Shown piece after piece: positions 1 through 8,514 of a stretch of DNA of 64,000 nt. The position numbers and the translations under genes were made by a program. How positions within the stretch are numbered: the first letter of the stretch is position 1; the number at the start of each line of letters is the position of its first letter. The stretch is from Cryobacterium sp. Y82 (GTDB taxonomy: Bacteria; Actinomycetota; Actinomycetes; Actinomycetales; Microbacteriaceae). The notes beneath the pieces were generated by a model. That model was not told the DNA's origin and did not search any database. It saw nothing but the letters and a program-made list of their open reading frames with translations. The stretch is from assembly GCF_002929495.1 (NCBI RefSeq), contig NZ_PJJJ01000025.1, positions 46,376 through 110,375 of the forward strand. Direction: 5' to 3'.

Positions 1-1
1 C

Positions 2-382
2 TACCAACAGGTGCTACTCGGCGAGAACGGTGACGTGCTCTACCTCGGCAACACACTTCGCTGCTTCAGCACGAAGCAACGCGCCGCGATCGCCGCCCGC
101 GACGAGGGCTGCATCATTCCCGGCTGCACCATCCCCGCCCGCTGGTGCGAAGTGCACCACGTCATCCCGTGGCAACAGAACGGGCCCACCAACATCGACA
201 ACGGAACCCTTCTCTGCTGGTACCACCACCACACCATCGACACCGCCGGATGGAAAATCCGCATGAGCAACGGCCGACCCCAGGTACGAGGACCACTACT
301 CTGGGACCCATCCCAAACCTGGCGGCCCGCCCACACCCACCGCGCCAATACCCCCAGCACTGATCCACCCTGGTGCCCCTAG
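2..382 (+). CDS. HNH endonuclease, C-terminal part (5' end outside window)
   Basis: The frame is open from the first bases of the window, so only the C-terminal 126 or so residues are present. A C-rich segment (GCIIPGC) is followed by CEVHHVIPW, IDNGTLLCWYHHH and TIDTAGW, the arrangement of the HNH nuclease domain at the end of the long DUF222/HNH proteins that are multicopy in Microbacteriaceae and other actinobacteria. The His-His pair, the Asn and the final His of the HNH fold are all present, so the nuclease domain looks intact. The tail is Pro/Thr-rich. The biological role of these proteins is not established; they are often considered selfish or mobile. The family call is firm. Nothing can be said of the N-terminal DUF222 region. 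Confidence 0.85.
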   Translation, partial: YQQVLLGENGDVLYLGNTLRCFSTKQRAAIAARDEGCIIPGCTIPARWCEVHHVIPWQQNGPTNIDNGTLLCWYHHHTIDTAGWKIRMSNGRPQVRGPLLWDPSQTWRPAHTHRANTPSTDPPWCP

Positions 383-493
383 CAGGCCTGGGCCCCAATG
401 TGCTCAGCAGCTCGGAGGTCGTCAGAACCGCGGGTCGAAAAGCGCGCCGGAATCTTCGGCTCGGAAATGCTGCCAGGTGCGAGTCCGGAACGC

Positions 494-955
494 CTACTCC
501 TCGAAGCTGTTCACCATCGCGAAGGCGGCGCGTTCCATATAGTCCCAGAGGATTCCCCGCTGCAACGGCGGCAGATTGGCCGCGTCCACGGCGACTTTCA
601 TGTGGCCCAGCCACCGGTCGCGGGCATCCGGGTTGACCTTGAAGGGAATGTGCCGCTGTCGCAGACGGGGGTGACCGCGCTGCTCGCTGTAGGTACCGGG
701 ACCGCCCCAGAACTGCTCAAGGAACATGACCAGGCGGTGTTCGGCCGGACCGAGATCTTCTTCGGGATACATCGGCTTCAGCACCGGATCGGTGGCTACT
801 CCCACGTAGAAGTCGTGTACGAGTTTTTCGAAGAACGGGGTTCCGCCGACCTCCTCGAAGAATGTGGGCCCTGCGGCGGGACCGTTCTCACCCTCGCGCA
901 GGTACACGGCGGCGAGCGCTGCAGGCTGATCGGTGGGGTGTCGTTCAGTGGTCAC
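494..955 (-). CDS. glbO: group II truncated haemoglobin (GlbO/trHbO)
   Basis: A 153-residue globin, translated from a GTG. The FFEKLVHDFYVGVATDPVLKPMYP core (split here as FFEKLVHDFY and LKPMYPEEDL) and the block LEQFWGGPGTYSEQRGHPRL match the truncated 2-on-2 globin O family. The proximal haem-binding histidine is the one in RGHPRLRQRH, and the Trp of RDRWLGHM corresponds to the conserved TrpG8 of GlbO. An N-terminal extension of about 30 residues precedes the globin fold. GlbO proteins bind O2 and are proposed to act in oxygen handling, lipid-membrane respiration or detoxification of reactive nitrogen and oxygen species. It is transcribed in the same direction as the mscS gene upstream, separated by about 35 bp. 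The family call is firm; the physiological role is inferred. Confidence 0.93.
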   Translation of the reverse strand: MTTERHPTDQPAALAAVYLREGENGPAAGPTFFEEVGGTPFFEKLVHDFYVGVATDPVLKPMYPEEDLGPAEHRLVMFLEQFWGGPGTYSEQRGHPRLRQRHIPFKVNPDARDRWLGHMKVAVDAANLPPLQRGILWDYMERAAFAMVNSFEE

Positions 956-990
956 GTGGGGCGGCTTTCTTTTGTTGGGTTAGTTCGCTG

Positions 991-2109
991 TCAGTCAATG
1001 CCGTCCCCACGAACTTCGGGGTCGGGTGTGTGCAAGGGGGCCGGGACGCTCTTGGCCTTACGCGGCCCGCGGGGCTTTCGCACCGGGACCGGGCCGGTGC
1101 GCACGCCGTCGACGACGTCGGGCACGGCGGCGGCGGCGTCTTCGGCCGCGTCGCCCTCGGCCGGTTCAAGGGCTGAGCCGTCAATGGTGCCATCGCCCGT
1201 AGTCATGACCACGCTGTTGAGCGGCGTCAGCGGCACTCCCATGCCGTCGAGGGCCTTCTTCATATGCAGGCGCAGGTCGCGGGCAAAGTCCCACTTGGCC
1301 GAGACCCGGGTCTTGACCACGAGACGGGTGACGAGGGCCTCGGCACTGATCGACTCAAGGCCCCAGATCTCCGGCTTTTCGAGGATGAACGCGCGCCACT
1401 TGCGGCTTGAGGCCAGGGCGCTAGCCACGCGCAGCAACTCGTCTTGCACAGCCTCAACGTCGGAACTGTAGGGAATGGCAAGGTCGATGATGACGCGTGC
1501 CCAGCCCTGCGACATGTTGCCGACCCGCAGAATCTCACCATTGCGCACGAACCAGAGGGTGCCGTCGATATCGCGCACCTGCGTGATACGAATTCCGACC
1601 GTTTCAACGACACCGGATGCGAATCCCACGTCGACGATGTCGCCAACACCGATCTGGTCTTCCACGACCATGAACAGTCCGTTGAGAATGTCCTTGACGA
1701 TGTTCTGTGCGCCGAAACCGAGGCCGGCACCGAGCGCGGCGGTGAGTAGCGCGAATGAGCCGAGAATGTCCTTGTTCAGGGTCGTGACGATGAGCAGCAG
1801 TGCGGTAATCAGGATGAACACGTTTACGACGTTCGCCAGCACCGCGCCGAGGGTGCGCGAGCGCTGAACGACCCGCACCGCGGCGAGCGGTGACACATTC
1901 AGCGCCTGGGTGTCATCGACCTTCTGATTCTTCTTGACTCCGGAGACGATCTGCTGCACCACGCGCCGAATGACGAATTGCAGCACCCAGCGTAGGGCGA
2001 AAGCGACCACGATGATCATTGCGACGGCGAAGGTATTCTCCAGGTAGACGGTCCACGTAATTTTCTCGAAGTAGGTACCGAGGTCGGCCCAAAAAATTTC
2101 CCAGTTCAT
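991..2109 (-). CDS. small-conductance mechanosensitive channel, MscS family
   Basis: A 372-residue inner-membrane protein if translation starts at ATG 2109 (a TTG six bases upstream is also possible). A first membrane segment (TFAVAMIIVVAFALRWVL) precedes two further helices. The pore-lining helix with GAGLGFGAQNIVKDILNG is the signature TM3 of MscS, with the alternating Gly/Ala pattern. The soluble beta domain follows (VGDIVDVGFASGVVETVGIRIT, here VGDIVDVGF and GVVETVGIRI). The last 70 residues are Pro/Ala-rich and cytoplasmic, longer than in E. coli MscS (286 aa). The channel opens on membrane tension and releases solutes during hypo-osmotic shock. It lies between pepN and glbO, all leftward. 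Confidence 0.93.
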   Translation of the reverse strand: MNWEIFWADLGTYFEKITWTVYLENTFAVAMIIVVAFALRWVLQFVIRRVVQQIVSGVKKNQKVDDTQALNVSPLAAVRVVQRSRTLGAVLANVVNVFILITALLLIVTTLNKDILGSFALLTAALGAGLGFGAQNIVKDILNGLFMVVEDQIGVGDIVDVGFASGVVETVGIRITQVRDIDGTLWFVRNGEILRVGNMSQGWARVIIDLAIPYSSDVEAVQDELLRVASALASSRKWRAFILEKPEIWGLESISAEALVTRLVVKTRVSAKWDFARDLRLHMKKALDGMGVPLTPLNSVVMTTGDGTIDGSALEPAEGDAAEDAAAAVPDVVDGVRTGPVPVRKPRGPRKAKSVPAPLHTPDPEVRGDGID

Positions 2110-2275
2110 ATCCAAGCCAGTCTACCGAGGGCCCGTCCGCGGAACCCGGGAAGAGACCACGGTCGCTGTATTGGCGCCAGCAACACGCAGCCGAAGCCGG
2201 CCGGTCTCTGCAGCGCAGGCAGCGGCATCCTCTCGGTAATCGTGGAGTTTGCTGTGAACCTGACGGTACGCGAGA

Positions 2276-2308
2276 AGCCCGCGACCTGCCGTCGGCTGGC
2301 CGCGGGCT
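2276..2308 (-). terminator. candidate hairpin after pepN
   Basis: An 8-bp perfect inverted repeat (agcccgcg / cgcgggct) encloses 17 bases, about 20 bp past the pepN stop codon in the pepN direction. No T-run follows on the minus strand, so it may be a weak terminator or an mRNA-stabilising hairpin. Apart from this hairpin nothing is recognised between 2110 and 2329. Confidence 0.3.
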
Positions 2309-2329
2309 CGCGGTGCTGTCTATCGCTGG

Positions 2330-4876
2330 CTACTCGGCGTCGCGCGCCTGTACCCTGAGCGACCGTTCGACTCCGGCCAGGTTCTCGACCACGAGGCGAC
2401 GCAGCGCGGCCGGCTCCGGGTTCGCGTCGAGCCAGGCCTGCGTCGCGTCGGCGAGGGCCCGGTTGTTCAGCGGCGCCGGGTAGAGACCGATCACGAGCTT
2501 CTCGCCGATCGAGAAGCTGCGCGACTCCCACACGGACTGCAGCATGTCGAAGTAGGTTGCGACGAACGGTTCGAGGAGCGCCTCGTCGTTCACTCGCAGG
2601 AACCCGGCGGCCGTCGTGCGCACGATGGTTGTCGCGGCCGTGTCGACGTCGATGAGCGACGACCAGGCAGCGAGCTTGCCCTCGGCCGTGGGGAGCGCGG
2701 CCCGGGCCAAAGCCGCGGACTGGGCTCCAGTGGCCGTATTGTCGCGCGCGAGTGCCGCGTCGATCTCGGTGGCGTCTGCGCGGCCCCCGGCGACGAGAGC
2801 GGTGACCAGCTCCCAGGCCAAGTCGGTGTCGACGGTGAGACCGTCCAGCACGGTGTTGCCCGAACGAAGGGCGGCCACGTTCTCGAGTTGGGCGGGGGTG
2901 GCCGCAACAGCGGCGAAGAACTTCACGAACTGGAACTGGGCATCGCTGCCGGCCGCAGCGCCCTGGGCGAGGCTCCACAGTGCGTCGGCGACCTCGGTGG
3001 TGACAATGGTGCGGTGCGGCTCGGCCACGTAGTAGTTCGCGGTGAGTACGACCTGTCCGAGCACCGTGCGCAGCGTCGTCGACTCGGTTTCGGTGGCCAC
3101 GTTGTTCAGCACCAGTCGCACGAAGTCGCGCGCCGTGGTTTCGGCATCGCGGGTGGCGTCCCAGATCGAGCCCCAGACCAGGGCGCGGGCGAGCGGGCTC
3201 TCGATAGCGGCGAGGTGCTCGAGGGCACAGACCTCAGAGGCCGGGTCGAGGCGCACCTTGGCATACGTGAGGTCGTCGTCGTTGAGCAGGATCAGGTCGG
3301 GACGTTTCTGGCCGACGAGAGCAGGGACGTCCGTTGTGGAACCGTCGACATCAAGCTCGACCCGGTGCGTGCGCACGAGCTTGTGGGCATCGCTGAAGGT
3401 GTAGAAGCCGATCGCGAGGCGGTGCGGTCGAATGGTGGGGTAGTCTGCTGCGGCGCTCTGCAGCACGGTGAAACCGGTAATGACGCCCGTTTCGTCTGTG
3501 GCGATCTCGGGACGCAAGGTGTTGACGCCCGCGGTCTCGAGCCACAGGGCGGCCCACTGGCTGAGGTCGCGCCCACTGGCGGCCTCGAGCTCGACGAGTA
3601 GGTCGGAAAGCTCGGTGTTGCCCCACTGGTGTTTTTGAAAGTAGGAGCCGACGCCGGTGAAGAACGCGTCGATTCCCACCCAGGCGGCGAGCTGCTTGAG
3701 CACGGAGCCGCCTTTGGCGTAGGTGATGCCGTCGAAGTTGACGAGCACATCGTCAAGGTCGCGGATGGTGGCGACGACCGGGTGGGTCGACGGCAGTTGA
3801 TCTTGCTTGTACGCCCAGCTCTTCTCCATCACGGCGAAGGTGGTCCAGGCTTCGTGCCACTCGGTCGCTTCGGCGGTGGCGATGGTCGATGCCCACTCGG
3901 CGAAGCTCTCGTTAAGCCAGAGGTCATTCCACCAGGTCATCGTGACGAGGTCGCCGAACCACATGTGGGCGAGTTCATGCAAAATGGTGACGACGCGGCG
4001 TTCCTTGACGGCGTCGGTCACCTTGGAGCGAAAAATGTATGTCTCGGTGAAGGTGACCGCGCCGGCGTTCTCCATGGCACCGGCGTTGAACTCCGGTACG
4101 AACAGCTGGTCGTACTTGTCGAAGGGGTAGGCGTAGCCGAACTTCTCCTCGTAGTAAGCGAAGCCCTGGCGGGTCTTCTCGAGGATATAATCGGCGTCGA
4201 GGTACTCGCTGAGGCTCTTGCGGCTGAACACACCGAGCGGGATGGTGCGCCCGTCACTCGACGTGAGCTCGCTGCGCACGACGGCGTAGGGTCCAGCGAT
4301 GAGCGCGGTGATGTAGCTCGAGATGGTGTGGGTGGGCGCAAATGCCCACGTGCTGTTGCCGTTGCCGGCATCGGTCGGTTCGGGCGTGGTGGAGTTGGAG
4401 ACGACCTGCCACTGGCTCGGTGCGCTGACGGTGAAAGAGAATTTAGCCTTCAGGTTGGGCTGCTCGAACACCGCGAAGACACGGCGGGAGTCGGGGACCT
4501 CGAACTGACTGTACAGGTACACCTCGTTGTCGACCGGGTCGACGAAGCGATGCAGGCCCTCACCGGTGTTGGTATAGACCGCGTCAGCGATGACGACGAG
4601 CTCGTTCTCGGCCTGCAGGCCGTCAAGCTGAATTCGGATGCCGTCACTGACGACGGCGGGGTCGAGCGCGACGCCGTTGAGGGTCACCGCATGCACCTGC
4701 GCCGTGATGGCGTCGATGAATGTCGCGGCGCCGGGGGTGGCGGCAAAGCGCACCGTAGTGGTGCTGCCGAACGTGGTGGGGCCGGTGGTGAGGTCGAGCA
4801 CAACGTTGTAGCTCGCTACCGTGACGAGCGCAGCGCGCTCCGTCGCTTCAATGCGGGTGAGATTTTCTCCGGGCAA
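2330..4876 (-). CDS. pepN: aminopeptidase N, M1 family
   Basis: An 848-residue zinc metallopeptidase of the usual actinobacterial length. The GAMEN exopeptidase motif lies at residues 266-270. The zinc site HELAH is at 300-304 and the third ligand Glu is at 323 in NESFAEW. A C-terminal ERAP1-like helical domain fills the second half. The start is taken as TTG at 4876 because a GGAGAA ribosome site precedes it and the protein then begins LPGENLTRIEA, as family members begin MPGENLTR. The longer open frame upstream (to 4963) has no ribosome site and crosses the divergent start region of the DUF2332 gene. The enzyme removes N-terminal amino acids from peptides in the cytoplasm and works downstream of the Clp proteases and Dcp, also encoded in this window. 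Confidence 0.96.
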   Translation of the reverse strand: MPGENLTRIEATERAALVTVASYNVVLDLTTGPTTFGSTTTVRFAATPGAATFIDAITAQVHAVTLNGVALDPAVVSDGIRIQLDGLQAENELVVIADAVYTNTGEGLHRFVDPVDNEVYLYSQFEVPDSRRVFAVFEQPNLKAKFSFTVSAPSQWQVVSNSTTPEPTDAGNGNSTWAFAPTHTISSYITALIAGPYAVVRSELTSSDGRTIPLGVFSRKSLSEYLDADYILEKTRQGFAYYEEKFGYAYPFDKYDQLFVPEFNAGAMENAGAVTFTETYIFRSKVTDAVKERRVVTILHELAHMWFGDLVTMTWWNDLWLNESFAEWASTIATAEATEWHEAWTTFAVMEKSWAYKQDQLPSTHPVVATIRDLDDVLVNFDGITYAKGGSVLKQLAAWVGIDAFFTGVGSYFQKHQWGNTELSDLLVELEAASGRDLSQWAALWLETAGVNTLRPEIATDETGVITGFTVLQSAAADYPTIRPHRLAIGFYTFSDAHKLVRTHRVELDVDGSTTDVPALVGQKRPDLILLNDDDLTYAKVRLDPASEVCALEHLAAIESPLARALVWGSIWDATRDAETTARDFVRLVLNNVATETESTTLRTVLGQVVLTANYYVAEPHRTIVTTEVADALWSLAQGAAAGSDAQFQFVKFFAAVAATPAQLENVAALRSGNTVLDGLTVDTDLAWELVTALVAGGRADATEIDAALARDNTATGAQSAALARAALPTAEGKLAAWSSLIDVDTAATTIVRTTAAGFLRVNDEALLEPFVATYFDMLQSVWESRSFSIGEKLVIGLYPAPLNNRALADATQAWLDANPEPAALRRLVVENLAGVERSLRVQARDAE

Positions 4877-4989
4877 CTTAGTTCTCCAATTCGATTCACG
4901 ATTCGATTCGCGACGGATTCCAATCGGGACGGTGAAGCTATGGCACTCGTGGCGCCATCGCACCCCGCAAGCCTAACCATGATTACGAT

Positions 4990-6006
4990 GTGGGCATGAG
5001 AGCAAGCACCGATCCGAGCGTCCCGACCGCTGAACGCTACCGGGCCTTCGCCCGGGTCGAAGCCCGCGGAATGAGCGCCTCTTACGAACGCTGGGCCGCT
5101 GGGGTTGCGGCCGATCCCGCTACCGTTGCCTTGATCGACCAGTTGCCCGCGGTCAAACGCCAACCGAACCTGGTGTTCAGCGCGGCCCGGCTGAACGGGG
5201 CAGCGGTAAGGGAGTACCCGGAGTTCGCGGCCTGGCTGCGCGAGCACTGGTCGCTCGTGGTCGCGACCTGCCTGACCCACGCCACCCAGACGAACGAGCC
5301 CGGTCGGTGCGCCGTGTTGTTGCCGGTCCTGGCGGCGCTCGCCGGGCCGCTCGCGATCATCGAGGTGGGGGCATCCGCCGGTCTCTGCCTGCACCCCGAC
5401 CGGTACAGCTACCGGTATCGGTTAGCGGGCGATTCAGAGAGCGCCGGTGACGAGCGGATGGTGCACCCGGCAGACGGTCCGAGCCCGGTCGTTCTGGACT
5501 GCGCCGTCACCGGCCCGGTGCCGCTGCCGGAGCGGATGCCTGACATAGTCTGGCGCGCCGGCATCGACCTCCACCCTCTCGACGTGCACAGCGACGCGGA
5601 TGTGGCCTGGCTCGACGCGCTGATCTGGCCGGAACATGACGACCGTCGATCCCGGCTGCGCGCCGCGGTAGCCGTAGCCCGCCAGGAGCCGGTCGAGATC
5701 GTGTCGGGTGACCTGGTCGACCAGATCGAGGCGCTCGTGTCGCGGGCTCCGGCCGGGGCCACCGTTGTCGTGTTCCACACCGCCGTGCTCGCTTACCTGA
5801 GCGAGCAGGACCGCAATCGGTTCGCTGAGCAGATGATCCGGTTGCCGGTGCGCTGGCTGTCGAACGAGGGGCAGAGCGTGGTACCCGGGGTACTGGAGCG
5901 ACTTGCGGAGGCGCCGGCGGAGGCATCCGCTTTTATTCTGGCACTCGACGGCGACCCGATCGCCCTGACCCAGCCGCACGGTCGCTCGGTGCACTGGCTC
6001 GGGTGA
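4990..6006 (+). CDS. DUF2332 domain-containing protein
   Basis: A 338-residue soluble protein. The pattern RYRAFARVEARGMS, then ERWAAGVAADP, LIDQLPAVKRQPNLVFSAAR, EYPEFAAWL and THATQTNEPGRCAVLLPVLA is characteristic of DUF2332, a family common in actinobacteria. The segment IIEVGASAGLCLHPDRYSY resembles the SAM-binding loop of class I methyltransferases (acidic residue then GxSxG), which is why the family is sometimes suspected to be methyltransferase-like. No activity is established. Translation may begin at GTG 4990 or at ATG 4996. It is divergent from pepN, with about 110 bp between the starts that must hold both promoters. Confidence 0.85.
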   Translation: MGMRASTDPSVPTAERYRAFARVEARGMSASYERWAAGVAADPATVALIDQLPAVKRQPNLVFSAARLNGAAVREYPEFAAWLREHWSLVVATCLTHATQTNEPGRCAVLLPVLAALAGPLAIIEVGASAGLCLHPDRYSYRYRLAGDSESAGDERMVHPADGPSPVVLDCAVTGPVPLPERMPDIVWRAGIDLHPLDVHSDADVAWLDALIWPEHDDRRSRLRAAVAVARQEPVEIVSGDLVDQIEALVSRAPAGATVVVFHTAVLAYLSEQDRNRFAEQMIRLPVRWLSNEGQSVVPGVLERLAEAPAEASAFILALDGDPIALTQPHGRSVHWLG

Positions 6007-6287
6007 CTCAAGCGGACGCGTTGAGGCGGTAGTCGAGAACGGCCTGGTTCGCGGCGACACGCGCAGCCTCAGCCACCGCAGCAACGCGCGCAGCCTCTGC
6101 CTCGGCGGCCACACGTGCAGCTTCAATCACTGATGGCTGCCGTGATCCGCGTCCACGTCTCACTCGCCAGGATGGAGACGACCGCGCAGGCGACCACCTG
6201 TTCGAGGTAAGGCCGCCGTGCGACGCTGTGAGGGTGGGCGGCTCTTGTGGGGAGGCGCCCGCCCCACCTATTACCGGTACTTAAAGG
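6007..6287. other. 281-bp gap with a short Ala-rich ORF remnant
   Basis: On the minus strand a small frame from GTG 6163 to the stop at 6008 encodes about 51 residues ending in three AARVAA-type heptad-like repeats and NQAVLDYRLNASA. It has no clear ribosome site and the frame continues open upstream, so it looks like the tail of a lost gene rather than a functional one, but a small coiled-coil peptide cannot be excluded. Between 6232 and 6268 a GC-rich imperfect hairpin lies downstream of the DUF4190-like gene. Nothing else is recognised. Confidence 0.3.
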
Positions 6288-6566
6288 TCAGTAGCCGACA
6301 GTGCCCACGGTAGCAACTGCTCCAACAACCATCGCAATGATCGCAATGATGACCAAGACGAGCAGTACAGCTATGGACCCGAGGACGATTCCGGTAATCG
6401 CGAACCCGCGCGGGGTCTCGCCTTTCTTGAGGGAGATCGCTCCGAACACCAGCGCGCAGACAAGCAGAATGAACGCAAAGATTGCAGTCCATGAGAAAAT
6501 CACCGCGCTGATCCCGAGGATCATGGACGTGACGCCGAAACCCTTCTTCGAGGGAGCCGGCTTCAC
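6288..6566 (-). CDS. DUF4190-like small membrane protein (membrane half)
   Basis: A 92-residue protein starting at GTG 6566. After a short basic stretch (KPAPSKKGFG) come two hydrophobic helices. The first is VTSMILGISAVIFSW and onward, and the second covers the segment after GFAITGIVLGSIAVLL. The connecting GAISLKKGETPRGFAITGI is the typical turn of DUF4190 proteins, which are two-helix membrane proteins of unknown function in Gram-positive bacteria. In homologues a Pro/Gln-rich cytoplasmic segment is fused in front of the helices. Here that segment is encoded in another frame by the gene just upstream, overlapping by four bases (GTGA), so this is either a translationally coupled pair or a frameshifted single gene. 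Confidence 0.65.
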   Translation of the reverse strand: MKPAPSKKGFGVTSMILGISAVIFSWTAIFAFILLVCALVFGAISLKKGETPRGFAITGIVLGSIAVLLVLVIIAIIAMVVGAVATVGTVGY

Positions 6567-6739
6567 GATAAGGCATTCTGAGCTGGGGGTATGAATACCG
6601 GAATCTGCTGCACGGGCACATACTGCTGCTGCGGTATCTGCTGCTCTGCGAAAAGCGGAGCAGGGACGGACTGAGGCACGGGTGTCTGCTCCGGAGCAAC
6701 GCTTTCGCCAGCCAGAGAAGGGGTCGTGGAATCGGTCAT
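6563..6739 (-). CDS. Pro/Gln-rich N-terminal half of the DUF4190-like protein
   Basis: A 58-residue product, MTDSTTPSLAG through QQIPQQQYVPVQQIPVF to PPAQNALS, with no membrane helix. The ATG at 6739 follows a GAGAGCAG ribosome site. Low-complexity Pro/Gln/Val-rich sequence of this kind usually precedes the two helices of DUF4190 proteins in one polypeptide. Here the frame ends at the first base of the next start. A run of five C (minus strand, near 6584-6588) at the junction is a likely place for a one-base slip. It could be a natural two-gene arrangement, a pseudogene or a sequencing error. Confidence 0.5.
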   Translation of the reverse strand: MTDSTTPSLAGESVAPEQTPVPQSVPAPLFAEQQIPQQQYVPVQQIPVFIPPAQNALS

Positions 6740-6919
6740 TGGGTCTGCTCTCGAATAGTATTCTGGGGCGAAGCTCAGAACCATCTCAGTAGTTCCATTC
6801 GAAACCGTATCGCAAACTGACGACATGCCATGCCACTACGTCCTAGAACAGGTGACTACCTCAGGCCGTCGGCAGGGGGTTGGGAGCCGTGGATTCACGG
6901 TTGAATGCGAAAGATGACC

Positions 6920-8479
6920 TCACTGGGGCTCGTCGGTGTGCTCGGCTTCGGCCTGCTCGTCGTCCGCTGGTGCAACACGCCCTGTCGGCCCGCTCCAGCC
7001 GAAGGAGGCAACTCGCGTCATCACGGCCGCCGCATCATGCATCGAAACGTAGCCGCCGGCGTGCGACCCATCGCTTGGCTCCTCCTCGGGCTGCCAACGT
7101 TCGGTGTCGCCAGTGCGGGTGCCCAGGAGCCGTCGGGTGAGGGATTCGCCCGCCGACAACAGATCGTCGACGGCGATCTGCAGGTCGTTGTCGTCGACGG
7201 TGTCGGCGCGGAGGGCAGCGCGAAGCACCGCCCGACGAATCAGTTCCTTTGCGAAGGATCCCGTCACGCCCTCTGCACGGCGGGCAGCGGCGTCGAGGGC
7301 TGCCGGGCTGAACGGCAGCCCTCCCGCGTAGCGCCGGAACAGCCGCTCGCGTTCGGCAAGGGCGGGTAATGGCACTTCGACGGCGAGGTCGACCCGACCT
7401 GGCCGTTCGGCAAGGGCGCGCTCAAGCACCTCGACCCGATTGGTGGTCATGACGAAGGCCACATCGGCATCGCCGTCGAGTCCGTCAAGGGCGTCGAGCA
7501 CCTCGAACAGCAGAGGTTGCGGAGTGGCGTTGCGCTGCATCGCGACCAGGTCGATGTCTTCCAGCACAACGATCGACGGCGCAAAGGTGCGCGCGATCTC
7601 GGCAGCCGCGGCAATGTGCACGATGCTGGTACCGGTGAGCAGCACGGCGGTGATGCCCGGTGTTTCGCTGAGCAGGTGACGCACCGTGAGGGTTTTGCCG
7701 GTTCCGGGAGGGCCGTAGAGCAGCACGCCGCGCTTCAAATGTTGCCCGGCGGCGAGCAAGACCTGGCGCTGCTCGCCGATTCCGATGACGTGGTCGGTAA
7801 TCGTGCCGAGGATGCCCTCCGGTAGCACGATGGCGGACGTCGGTACCACGGGCCGTTCCAGAAAGGTGATTCCAGCTCCGGATCCGTATTCGGTGTGCAC
7901 GAACGACAGCACCTGTCCGCGCAGCACGCTGTGCTCGATCATGAGTGCGCGCAGGTGCTCGAGAAAACCGGTGACCGTATGCGGCGACTCGGCCATGATT
8001 TCGAGTTCGGCCGTGTTGCGCCCGAATTGCGGGTTCGCTGCGCGTTGCAGCACGGCGATCGGGTGCCCGTCAAAGCGGATGAGCCGGAGGCCGAACGAGA
8101 CGACCTGGCGGGTCGACGTCGGTCCGGTCGCCCGGGCCGAATAGTCGAGCGGTCCGGAGCCGAAGCCCTGGAACGGGCTGGCCACGAGCTCGGACAGCGT
8201 CGAGTGAAACCGCTGCTGCCCACCCGAAACGCCGAGAAGCGCGGCCGGATCCGAGCCGGTCAACGTGCTGAGGGCGATGTCCGCGTCGACGAGGCGATGA
8301 TCGGCTAGGGTCTCCGACACGACCGGCAACCTTGACGCGTTGGCGCCGAGGAAGGCGCTGATGCGGTCGCCGAGTGGTGTCAGGCCCGAACCGGCCCGGT
8401 CATCCGCCGCAGATACGACCCGTTCCATGAAGTGTTTGAAGGCGCGCACGACGTCTCGGTCGAAAGTGTCCTCGGTCAT
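6920..8479 (-). CDS. AAA-family ATPase, single ring domain with unknown N-terminal domain
   Basis: A 519-residue soluble protein. Residues 1-230 form an N-terminal domain that I do not recognise. The AAA module follows: Walker A GPPGTGKT at 256-263, Walker B IVVLEDID at 303-310, sensor-1 Asn in MTTNRVE (N347) and arginine-finger candidates in ERPGRVD (R359, R362). A helical lid domain ends near residue 445, then an acidic, Glu/Asp/His-rich tail. The AAA core looks like the classic CDC48/FtsH/BCS1-like clade, but there is no peptidase domain, zinc site or membrane helix. It is therefore probably an unfoldase or remodelling ATPase with an unknown substrate. The start ATG 8479 has a GGAGAAA ribosome site. 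A lipoprotein gene lies 35 bp upstream in the same direction and may be co-transcribed. Confidence 0.85.
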   Translation of the reverse strand: MTEDTFDRDVVRAFKHFMERVVSAADDRAGSGLTPLGDRISAFLGANASRLPVVSETLADHRLVDADIALSTLTGSDPAALLGVSGGQQRFHSTLSELVASPFQGFGSGPLDYSARATGPTSTRQVVSFGLRLIRFDGHPIAVLQRAANPQFGRNTAELEIMAESPHTVTGFLEHLRALMIEHSVLRGQVLSFVHTEYGSGAGITFLERPVVPTSAIVLPEGILGTITDHVIGIGEQRQVLLAAGQHLKRGVLLYGPPGTGKTLTVRHLLSETPGITAVLLTGTSIVHIAAAAEIARTFAPSIVVLEDIDLVAMQRNATPQPLLFEVLDALDGLDGDADVAFVMTTNRVEVLERALAERPGRVDLAVEVPLPALAERERLFRRYAGGLPFSPAALDAAARRAEGVTGSFAKELIRRAVLRAALRADTVDDNDLQIAVDDLLSAGESLTRRLLGTRTGDTERWQPEEEPSDGSHAGGYVSMHDAAAVMTRVASFGWSGPTGRVAPADDEQAEAEHTDEPQ

Positions 8480-8514
8480 GTATTTCTCCGTTTCTCGTGG
8501 CAGCCTTGTCAAAC

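Noticed and set aside
3629-4999. 456-codon open frame antisense to pepN
   Set aside because: Same codon-bias effect; the true gene on the other strand has complete M1 motifs.
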